From assembly GCA_024362935.1 (NCBI GenBank), contig JANCRA010000040.1, forward strand, positions 992,001 through 1,056,000: DNA of 64,000 nt, given 5' to 3'. The DNA is from Setophaga petechia. Lineage: Eukaryota > Chordata > Aves > Passeriformes > Parulidae. A model generated the notes under the pieces. It saw only the letters and a list, made by a program, of their open reading frames with translations. It was not told where the DNA came from and did no database searches. Each line of letters begins with the position of its first letter. The first letter of the stretch is position 1. This document shows positions 36,601 to 46,552 of this stretch, one piece after another. Both the position numbers and the translations under genes were made by a program.

Positions 36601-38160
36601 GCAGTGTGACCACAACATCAGACAGTTGCTCTTCGCTTGCATGTGCATGCACAAAACACTGCTAACAGCCCCTCAGTGCCATAGACAGTCAGAATAACCA
36701 CCTCTGGCTGAAATGTTTAGTTAGAAGACTTCAAACATAGGGGCTGTATTTTCATTAGCAAGGAAAGTTATGTTCATAAAACTTATCTTTGGCTATAACA
36801 GGCTCTCTGCCACTGGTGAAATTTAAAAATCACCAATGGATTTTGCAGTCTTTGCAAGATAACTCTGGTTCATTTTCATGTCAATTTTCACAATTGTGTA
36901 TGATATACTAAATTATTTTTAGCTGCAATAATTTCTTCCTATGCATAGCCAAAAAAAAAAGTTTTTGCTGAAGTAAAAACATGGGTCCAGTCATGTTCCA
37001 TAAATTCATCACAACACTACCAATGTTTCCAAAAGACAAATTCCCACAGACCTGGAATTGGTATCCTTCAGCCTAACAAGGTACTGCTTATGGAACTGTA
37101 AGAAGAGACAGGAAAAGAAGGAATTAGTAGGAATAAATATACTCAGCCCTCAGTGCAGGTTTTTGAAAACACCCAGAAAATGAGACCTCAGGCTTATATG
37201 AGTGCTAGAAATGGAAAGAATCTCCTGGCACCTGGCATGGAAAAGGGATTGAGATTGGGGAAAGAAGGAACACAAGAAATGGGAAGGATATCCAAATTTC
37301 TCATGCTCAGATCAAGCCTCACCAGGAGTCTGTTTGCATAAGACAGAAAGACCTGAAGGGCCAGGCACAGCTAAGACACACCTTGCAAGTCACCACTGTG
37401 GTTATATTCCTCCCTGGAGGAAATCAAAGGAAGTTCTACAATCCTCTCCCTCTGGTTCTTAATCTTTCCCCTCTGACTCTCATTGTGCAACAGCACATCT
37501 CCCACAGCTGAGACTCTGGGCTCTTTTCTAACATGTCCCAGATATTTGATGTACAACTTTAAAGATAAGGAGGTCAGTGAGTTCTTTAATGAGTTTCAAC
37601 ATTTTTAAAAAACTATTTAGCACCTAATAATTTTCTGCAGCCTTTAATGGCACTTATGCATCTGGTCATAACTTTGATGAATGTCCATCTTTCATCCGTA
37701 TGTTAAGATAGAAACAGAATTTGAATTGAAGATTTGTAACTTTTGCAGATATGTAATGACTAAGAAAACGAAATGCCCAGATGCTCTTTCCAGTTCATGA
37801 CATTATTTCCTTCTGCACAGGCTTACTTTGGAGCAGCATATCAAAATAAATTCAGTAGTAGCAATAGCGTTTTGCATTGTTACAGCGCTTGTCACAAGCG
37901 AGTTAAATAACTGCTGCTCTTCAAACACTTTCACCACCACCCTGGATTTAGGATATTACAGGCTGGTGAGAGATATTAAGTAACACATCTCAAACCACTC
38001 TTGACATCTGTTGCTGAAGCAGGAATAGACAGCGAGTCTCCTGGGTATTTACCCATTCATTTCACCACAAAACGATCATTTCTGTCTACGATATGAGTTC
38101 TTCAGTCAAGAGATTTCAATTACACAGCCCATGAACACAATTCACATTTACCCTTGGAGT
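33640..38160. other. Unique DNA without recognised gene
   Basis: Contains an A/C-rich tract at about 34348-34445, a 161-codon plus frame (35786-36271) and a 109-codon minus frame (35654-35983), none recognised. An A10 run lies at 36951-36960. A compact inverted repeat CGCTTG-TCA-CAAGCG lies at 37886-37900. No interspersed repeat is recognised. Confidence 0.5.
37886..37900. repeat. Perfect 6-bp inverted repeat with 3-nt loop, two CpGs
   Basis: CGCTTG, TCA, CAAGCG. It is notable only because CpG is scarce around it; 6-bp arms are short enough to arise by chance. Confidence 0.6.
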
Positions 38161-38228
38161 AAAAAAAAAAAAAAAAAAAGCATTGATTGAAGGAAGGACC
38201 AACTTCCTCTTTTTTTTTTTTTTTTTTT
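38161..38228. repeat. A19 ... T19 inverted homopolymer repeat with inner hairpin
   Basis: Nineteen A (38161-38179), a 30-base spacer, then nineteen T (38210-38228). Within the spacer AGGAAG (38191-38196) and CTTCCT (38203-38208) are also exact reverse complements. The whole unit can fold as a long A:T stem with an inner GC-containing stem. Confidence 0.95.
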
Positions 38229-39127
38229 AGATTGGGTTTAAACTAATGATCTTAGACAGGCTTGACGGTGCAAAACAAAGGTTGGCAGCTCACATCTGGG
38301 AATATACTGACAGCATTAACTTGCCCCAGTGCCCCAGAAATGAGGAAGATTTGTTCAGGGCAGCTGAGAAAAGGTGCCCATTGAGGAGCACAAGAATATA
38401 CAATCGTGATCTCCACCCTCATCTAAGATGAATCCTCACAATATAAACATTCACAGTATCTCCAACTTAAATAGGAAAGTTTAAGCACCTTCCAGATAAA
38501 TGCTGGATAGAACTAAGAACTAAGTACTACAAAGCTTTTAGTTGATAGTTTTACCCCATTATTTTTGAGACATTTGGGGCCACTTGGTACATAGCAAGGT
38601 GAGACCCTGGACCACATTCTCACCCTTAAATATGTAGCATTTTTCTACTGTCCTCAACAGTAGTAGGACTGTTCCCTTAAGTTTCAGGGCTGAGAGATAA
38701 TGAGGGCCTTTCTTCTCCACTGAAAATGGGGATTAAACACATATTTATAGAAACATGGTTTTCACATGCTGTGCTGGATCAGCGCCAAGATGCTCTGCAT
38801 ACTGCAGGCTGATGCTGTATTCTCAACCCAGCAAATCCCAGCAACATGATCAGAAACAGATTTTGCAGTATGAATTTCATCTAAGGGAAGTCAATGCCTA
38901 TTGCCTAAGATGCAGTAGAGCTAATATTGCTGCCAAGATTATCTGACTACTGTCAGAATTGCTCATCTTTCAGCAGACATCTTGAAGTAGTTGTTTTACC
39001 TGGTACCACTTTTCCAATCTTTTCAAAATGACATGAACATTTTATAAGAAGCTATTATAGAGCAAGTCTTTTTTGTTTTTTCTCCCTTACAAAGACATGC
39101 ATTAGAAGTTGTAGGTCGGGGACTTAC
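38229..39127. other. Unique DNA without recognised gene
   Basis: Two short plus frames (61 and 63 codons, 38246-38431 and 38755-38946) are unrecognised. No repeat is seen. Confidence 0.5.
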
Positions 39128-39194
39128 CTGAAAGGTTTGTGGAAACTGAAGGAAATAAAGTGAAACCCCCAAGAGTAAGCCCAGCAGAGTCTCA
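39128..39194 (-). other. Candidate minus-strand exon with hydrophobic frame
   Basis: The minus-strand donor CTTTCAG|GTAAGT (GTAAG at 39127-39123) matches the full consensus. Upstream, TTTCTCACTGCAAG gives a possible acceptor 67 bases away and TTTATTTCCTTCAG a second one only 18 bases away. The longer version is open and reads LLGLLLGVSLYFLQFPQTFQ, which would be a signal peptide or membrane segment if translated. No in-frame ATG starts it nearby, so coding is doubtful. Confidence 0.22.
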
Positions 39195-42100
39195 CTTGCA
39201 GTGAGAAACAGCAGTTTACATGTTTTTGTCAACAGCCTTTGTGTACCCCAGGAAGAGAAACTACAGCCACATTTCTATAAAGACTTAGAAAATTGTATTT
39301 TTAACTATTTCAAACTCTTCTCTTGGAAATTGGTCATTGCTCAAATAACTTGTTACTCTTTTGCCCAGAAGAAAGACTGATTTGATTATGTAGATAGGGT
39401 TCAGCACATTGCAGCTGTCCCTGCAAAAAATATACCCTTTCCTCACTCTCTTTATCTCTAAAATAGTTTTAACTTTGTACCTTTTGGGTGAAAGGGAAGG
39501 AGGATTCTTCCATTCTACATTCTAAACTTCTATGTTGAATAGTGTTTGGAGATGACTTCTACTTTATTAGCAGGCAATAAAGAGCTGTTGTGCAATTCTC
39601 CTTACTCCCTGTCTTCAATTTTCATACCCACTGAAACAAGTTCAGCAACCATCTGTAATTCCACTTCTAGCAAGTTGAATGTCAGAATTCCTGGGGTTTC
39701 TCAAATGCTAGAGAGCCCTAGGGAAGCAACCATTAGCTTATTCAAATGTCAAGGGATGTGACATTTTCTACCATTGATACATCACCTTTCAACATGTGAA
39801 ACTTGAAAAGTCCTCATGTCTCCAAAGCAGAGGGAGCATAAAAGTAGCTTCTAAAATCTTCTTTATCCCAGAGGAAATGGATGCTTATGCTAAAGTTCAA
39901 GGAAGAGCTGAGAGGACAAAACTTCCTTTAACTCTGTCCATGCTAGGAAAAAAGCATATGGTTTGAAATATGATAGCTAATGCACTGTAAAGGCATCATG
40001 GAGATAGAGTATGGGTGAGGTACATCTGTATTTTGCTGGTCAAAATGACTGCACTGTTCTTTGGCCTTTTACATACATGGTCTGTAATAACCCAAAACAT
40101 TTTAAGAAACTGACCTACCTCATTGCTGATGGCAGCAGAAGCATAACATGGCTGTTTCTAACTCAGGCACACAAATTGCTGATTCAGTCAGTGATGTGAC
40201 TCTCTCTCCAGCCACATATTAGAAAATGGGATTGCTATGGGTCGCACTAAATGTTCAAGAGTCAAGGATTTTTCACGGCCTAAGCATGTTGTGCTGCTTT
40301 CTGGACACATGCATAAAAAGAAAATAAAAGGAAATAAATAAGGTTGCATGGTTAGTGCTCCAGGGCTGCCAACTGTTGCTGTTTTATTGAAGCTTGAGAA
40401 ATTTACTGATTTACTTAAAGTTGCAGCTCCTTGGCTCTGGCATGTATACATCAGTTTTATTTTCATTTTTCAAGAATGATTCTATTTTTCTATGGCTGAA
40501 GAAGAAATTTTGAAGCTTGAAAAATATGAAGACAAATAAAAAAGGAAGCCAAGAATACAGTAGGAGGTGTGAGGAAGAATTGGCTTTTCAGCATTTTGAT
40601 AGTCTCTTGCATTTATCTCATGCATTTGGAAGGTGTCTGTGAATCCTGGATTTTGGATGTCCAGATTGTGCAGCACTAAGGTGGGAGAATAGTATTAAAT
40701 AGCCCATGATACACATATTCAAAAGAGATCAAATGTGTTAGGTAAGGAATAAGCCAAAGAATCCTCCCATTTTCATGTCCCTCATCTACTATTAGACAAG
40801 ACCTTTGTTTAGATACTGGTATACCTAAAATGGGCAGGAATATGTCAGTTTTCAAGGACTGATCTCTAAATCAAAGTACCTGCTGCTCTGGACCAGTGAC
40901 TGCAGCTGCAGCCTCGCTTGTGTTGGCCATAGCATGTGCTGCAAGGAGAACGAACTAAGGAGAAAAGGAGCATGTTTGCCAGTGATGCTTCCTCACTGCC
41001 ATAAGAACATGCCTAGGGGGGAATGTTGCAGAAGACATTTCACTTCAAAAGCCAACAGAACCTCTGATCCTCACTGAGTTACATGTCCATGGTCAAAGCC
41101 CCATCTACCAAAAGAGGATTATTTGCTCACAAAGAGAACAAGAAAACATGGAAATGGCTATGAAAGAGAGTGTGAGTTGGGTCAAAATTTAGTGGGCTGA
41201 GGCTGGGTGGGGAATATGACAAGTTTTAGGGAAAGATGACAGTATTCTAGCCTTGGAATGCATAAGATATTTTGCATGGAGCACCTTCCTCAATGAATAG
41301 CATGTACTCCACACTGAAAAAATTCCACTGAAGTGAAGGTATTGAACTTCCCCTTATAAACCAATGGGACTAAGAGAAGTTTAATGATCCATAGGTGCTG
41401 TGCAACATTTCCAAGGCAGAGAACAGAGACTAACATAGGAGTCAGCACTTGAGATACCTAATTCCAAGGTTTCTTCTATTCACTGCTTTGTACAATCTAT
41501 GCAAGATTAATCGCTGGACTTTACCATGTGTAAGAAAAGATTTCACCTTTTTTTAAAGTTCTTCCCTGATATTCTGTTTAATGAGAATCCTTTCTTCTTC
41601 CACATTTTTGTTTCATTGCATACTACTTTTGTGATAAAAAAAGCATAAAGACAAAGCAACATTTTGCAGACACACAGACGGTAAGGATTGTTTTGATGGC
41701 ATGTTGTCTCTCACAAACAAATTGCTGCTGACTTACTCTACTGTTTCCTATCCTCATATGCTTCATATACAGAGAGTCTTGTTTGCAAATTTCCACTTTC
41801 ACTCCTCAGACAAAAACACTGGAAAATGTACCGCTGGGTTATGAACCAGTCAGTTTGAAGAAAATGTGCTGGCTAGCTCTTTCTGTCAAAGTATCTGTCA
41901 CAGGCATATTACACACTTCCAGCCAAAAAAAAGAGGAGAAAAAAAAAGAATAAATACTTCAGCCTATTAAAACAAAGTGAATGCTTTTGCCATGATATAA
42001 TTAGCCTCTGAAATGAGTCAAATTAGGGGTTTCTGTTTTGTTTTCTATTTCATTTATTTAACTGCAATATATGGCCAGCAACCTAAGGGATAAGTTGTTA

Positions 42101-43819
42101 AAAGGTAATCTTAGGCCACAGATCACTTGGAAGTTTTAGGTAAGTGGAAAATATACTTCTTAAAAACACACCTTGTATACAGAAAAAAAAGCATACTTGC
42201 CAGGGATTATGAAAATCCTATAACTGTACAGAAAATAGGATGTTTGAACCCAAGGTGAGCTAACAGAGATGAAACCATCAGGTCATTTGAGATTTGAGCC
42301 TGCAGAGAGCATGTAGGAAGATTTTTGAGAAAAGCAAGTGAGCAAATAGGAGATTTCCTGATACTGCTTTGACAAAGTTGCTGAAGGTGCAAAGACCATG
42401 CAAGCATGGCTGCCAACCTCCTCTTAAGCACAAGTGTCTTGTCTTCTTCAGGGTGGCTCAGGGTTCACGTACTGATTGCAGCCTTCCAACATTTCACCTT
42501 ACCTGCACTAAAATCCACAGTGGTAACCTAGGTTAGATGGCTCTGAGATTATTGGACCTGCAGGTGTTTGGTTTTGTACCTCAGGAGGGATTTTAGTGCT
42601 GCCAGCATGACTGTGCCACCAGGACAGCAGTGCCATCGAATGCCAAGGTCCCAAAAGGTTAAAGTCATCAGCATTTCAAACTACTGGGCAACAACTGTCC
42701 AACAACATGCTGGTTCCAGAGGAAAGTTTTCTTCCTGCTGAATTCACAAATACCTAAGCAGGCTTCTGTGATAGTTTGTTATCTATGCATGACAAGTGTA
42801 AATATATAATTACAAATTCTCATGGTGCTTCTCAAACTTTCTGGACCAATAGAACTATTGAAGCCCTTGCAGCTGATCATATTTCACTATATTCAGCTTT
42901 TGACTGAAGGAGTTTTGTTAAATCGTGCTCAGAATCATGGCCCAAGCTGTCAGTGGGCAATTTCCCTTGGGTCACCACAGCACAGTTTGGAATAACTAAA
43001 GCAGCACAAAACCTGCTGTTTCACTGCTGAGGATGGATTATGACACTGAAACTGGAACTCAGCAACATCAAGATAACTTTTCCATGCCTCTCTATCTGAA
43101 ATTCATGAGTGGGGCTTCAAAACTGCTAAGCATTATCTCACTTCTCCCAGTTTGATATCAGTAAAACATGGTTAGATGTGCCTTCACTCTAATGATGAGC
43201 TCTTCACCATAATGATACATGGTGAATTAAGAGATTAGCTGAATGCCTTGCCTCTGAGGTGACAAGCATGACAAATGCATAATTTCAAAATTAAACATCT
43301 ATGGACAGAACAGTAGAAAAGGAAAAGCTCAGAGCAAAGCACTGAGGAATGGGCAGTCCTGTGTTATGGGTGCACCCAGCACAGCCTCCATGTGCCACCA
43401 CTCAGCTCTGTCCCTTTCTCATTGTTCACTTTTCACCTCTCCCCTCACTTCAGGCTGTGATTCCTGAATCCTTTAATCTCAGCAAGCAGGAGCAGTTTCA
43501 CAAAGACAGAGGCCAGCCACTTGAGGTGGAAGAGATGTGGCTGTGCTGCCTCCTTCATGGGAGGGACGGGGGACGTAGAGCACCTCTGTCTGCAGGTAGG
43601 GAGCTGTGAAACCCCATGCACTCTCTTACTAAGGGCCAGACTGCATCATCCAAGGGGATTGTCCAATCTTGGAGCCTAGAAATATTCTGCATCAGTCTGG
43701 TACATGGCTGCAAGCTAATGGAGTTTAATGCATGGAGAAGGTATCTTTATAGATTGAGAAAGTACAAGGAGATGTTAAAGAACAGGAGTAAACAAAGTTT
43801 TAAAGCCAGGAATGTGTAA

Positions 43820-43895
43820 AATACTTTATAATTAATGTAATACTTTTCAATATTTGTAAATTTTTTATTTAATATTTTAATACTTTATAATTAAT
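43820..43895. repeat. 17-bp direct repeat 59 bases apart in AT-rich DNA
   Basis: AATACTTTATAATTAAT occurs exactly at 43820-43836 and 43879-43895, with a related AT-rich spacer. It is probably a local slippage or short duplication product. Confidence 0.85.
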
Positions 43896-44921
43896 AAATG
43901 ACCACACCAATTACAGCCATCTAGTGGGCATATGTATTAAGCAATGAGTTGTCAACAAAGTGGTATCCCTTGTATTATTGGAAAATGGGCTTCTTTCAAG
44001 CTCTGATCTATGTCCCTAATTAAACCAACCACCACAGGAACACAATGCTTTACAGAACAAGGGCTGAGCTGCAAAATTTGGATTCTTTTGCCAATCCTAC
44101 TTAAGGTTGAAAGTATTTGCATCAAGAGCCTTGGTGTATCTCTGCTAATAGTGTAAGCATGGGCTGAAATTGCAATAATCCTTCAGCATTTTAAGTGCAA
44201 GAATAAGGGGAAAAAAAAAAGCTCTCCTTCTCGATGAACACTTTGCCTTGAATTTCATCAGCAGGGGATGCATGCATTATTCAATCATACACCTACCACT
44301 ACTATGAAGTTGCTCTTAATTATACTCCAAGTGGAACCTCTCAGGTAATCAGAATTCAGGGCTAATGCATAGCTATTCCCCCATCAATTTATAATAGACA
44401 CAATTAATCCAATTTAGAATTTCAAGTTTTAGTGATTATTAAATGCAAACAAGTGTTCATTCTTTTGCTTGAGGGTGGCCATTTTTTTAAGTGCATCTCT
44501 TTTTATGGCTTAGAAATGTAAAAAGTAACAATTGCTACAAAAGCAGTTAGAGCATTAACGTTAAGGAATCATGACAGAGCATGAACTTCAGTGTGCTTGG
44601 ACTAAACCCTGTGGGAATTAACTTCACCCATCCTCCCTCTAAATGTCTGGGCAGTTCCCTTCAGTTACTTTGTGCCTCTATTGCTCCTCTGTTTTTGCCT
44701 TGGGAACGATTTACAGCACAACACATATAATAAACTGGCAGGAACAGTCAGAGATCCTCTGCTACCAACCAGCATCCTGGCATCTCTTTTGTTTCTTGAA
44801 TTCCTGCTAAACATGAAAGATCAAGTGGCATGCTTATCAAATTCCTTAAAGCGAGGAACCATATGTCACTCTTAACAGTGAATCAAAGCTTGTAGCTTAT
44901 GGCAGTATGGTTCCCAGGAGG

Positions 44922-44939
44922 AAAAAAAAAAAAAAAAAA
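44922..44939. repeat. A18 homopolymer
   Basis: Eighteen A followed by GAAAAGGCAAAGCAAAGG. No LINE or processed-gene body is recognised beside it. Confidence 0.9.
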
Positions 44940-45334
44940 GAAAAGGCAAAGCAAAGGTGCACTTAGAATCCAAAGAAAACGAATATAAAAATCCTTCCAT
45001 GACTGAGAAGGCATTACACCTCTGGAAGAAAGAATTGCAAAAAAATTTATCTCTTTCTTGCTTTTTTTCTCCTAATTTTAAAATATATCTGACCTATATA
45101 ATTTTAAGTTTCAGATTTACTGAAGTTTAATTATATATTATACTACATACCAACACAACACATTAATTCAAGGGTTTTTCCCATCTTTAGAAACATGGAA
45201 TAAATCTCTAAAGCTGTTTGTGTTTCATACTCACTGTATATTTATAGATGGTGCATCTATCAGGACACTTATTTCCTTCCCATAGAGCATTAATGTAAAA
45301 GCAACCTTTAAAAACATAAAGGGAATAAAATTAA

Positions 45335-45355
45335 CCCTCTCCCCCCCTCAAACCC
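45335..45355 (-). other. Potential G-quadruplex motif (minus strand)
   Basis: On the plus strand CCC-TCT-CCCCCCC-TCAAA-CCC; the minus strand therefore has four G3 tracts (the G7 run supplying two) with loops of at most five bases, fitting the canonical G3+N1-7 pattern. Confidence 0.7.
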
Positions 45356-46360
45356 AATTTTTCTCCCAGGCAAGCAGAAGGAATAGTTGGGAAGAAAGGG
45401 AAGACAAAATTCACAATTCTTCTGAGGAATCTCAGCACTCTGTATTTTTAGTCATCTCTGGCTGTCACAACTGTGAAGAAAATCCAAGCTGAGCTTCGCT
45501 AGAGCAACGGCGTGGGCTTGGAACAGCAGAGCAGCCTGAAACAATCCCTCCAAGAAATATAAACTGCTGCACTCCTCACATCCAAGATTCTAACTCAGAT
45601 GCTCATATGCTAACACTGTTAACTGTTTCATAGCCCACCAGAGCACAGGAGTAAGCCCACAAAGCTCTGCACAGTTTATGCCTAGCTCTTTTGCATCAGT
45701 TTTCAGCATGCCCAGGAGGCCTTCCAAAGGAGCAGATGGTGTACAGGATTTCCAGTACATAGGCTGCTCCTGAGCCAGGCCCACCCATCCCCTCCCATGT
45801 TGTGCCATGGGACAGGGCTGGGTTGGGTTGGGTGGAAATGCTATCTGAGCTTTTCTAGAGGCAGACGTAGCTCAGATACATCAATACAGTAGTTCAGCCA
45901 GAAGATCTGTTCTGCACTAAGCAGCATGAAGCACTTTGGACCAAAGCTGCCATCAGTGACCATACTGCTTCCAGTCTCCACAGCATGGGCAGGACCAGTC
46001 CACTGTGCAGCTGTGTGACCAGTGACCTCTGCCAGGCTCCTGGTAGGTGGCCCTGGTGTACTGGGGCTCAATAAGGCTAATCTCCTTCCTCCTACATGGG
46101 AAGCAGTGGCACAATGCTGTAGTCACTTCAGGGATTAGAAAAAGAACAAGGACTCTCCAGTCATTATATTCCTCACTTCATTTTTTTAATTAGGACACAT
46201 TAATTTATTCCTTTATTTGTGAAGCTTGCCATTAAACATTCCCAATATGAACTATAGAAACCTTATCATCCTACCAGAAATAAGCAAAATATGAACCTAT
46301 GAAATTAAAGAACAAAGACACAAAAGTACACATTTTTAAAGAACTGAAAGTGTTAATATC
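45356..46360. other. Unique, partly GC-rich DNA without recognised gene
   Basis: Minus frames of 72 and 76 codons (45590-46071) are unrecognised. The part 45640-46070 is GC-richer than its surroundings and contains the G-quadruplex motif at 45809-45832. Confidence 0.5.
45809..45832 (+). other. Potential G-quadruplex motif (plus strand), five G-tracts
   Basis: GGG-ACA-GGG-CT-GGG-TT-GGG-TT-GGG: five G3 tracts with loops of two or three bases. Short loops generally favour stable quadruplexes. It lies 454 bases from the minus-strand motif at 45335-45355. Confidence 0.85.
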
Positions 46361-46552
46361 CCGAACAAACTACTAAAGGAAGTGGCGAGCTCCCCACCAT
46401 TTGGGGTCTTTGGAGCAGGACTCTACACCTTTCCTGAATTTGTGTGTTGGACAAACACAGGTTTTGGGCTTCATGCAGGGTAACTGAATGAAATTAAATA
46501 CCCTGTTATGTGCAGGAAGTTCAGTGATTTAATGGTCCCATTTTGCCTTCAG
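46361..46552 (+). mobile_element. Ancient CR1 3' end relic
   Basis: In order: ACTACTAAAGGAAGTGGCGA, TTTGGGGTCTTTGGAGCAGG, TTCATGCAGGGTAACTGAAT, GTTATGTGCAGGAAGTTCAG, TTTAATGGTCCCATTTTGCC. Each has its counterpart, in the same order, in the last 200 bases of old archosaur CR1. The order and spacing make the call firm although individual bases have drifted. Confidence 0.8.

Larger units (their letters stand above)
39195..45334. other. Unique DNA without recognised gene
   Basis: About 6 kb with only short frames (up to 92 codons) and no recognised interspersed repeat. A minus-strand consensus donor TAGTGCAG|GTAAGG lies at 42502-42498, but the 55 bases before it are closed in all frames. A 12-bp palindrome CTGCAGCTGCAG is at 40900-40911, a 17-bp direct repeat at 43820-43895, and an A18 run at 44922-44939. 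The stretch 44265-44580 is a candidate conserved element. Confidence 0.5.

Noticed and set aside
39023..39232. 69-codon minus frame as a secreted protein start
   Set aside because: Its first codon is TTG rather than ATG in the sequence, so the apparent N-terminal methionine is not real. Only the splice-site part is kept as a candidate exon.
43917..43934. CCATCTAGTGGGCA as a CTCF site
   Set aside because: It shares TAG and GGGC with the CTCF core but differs at several fixed positions; too weak to call by eye.
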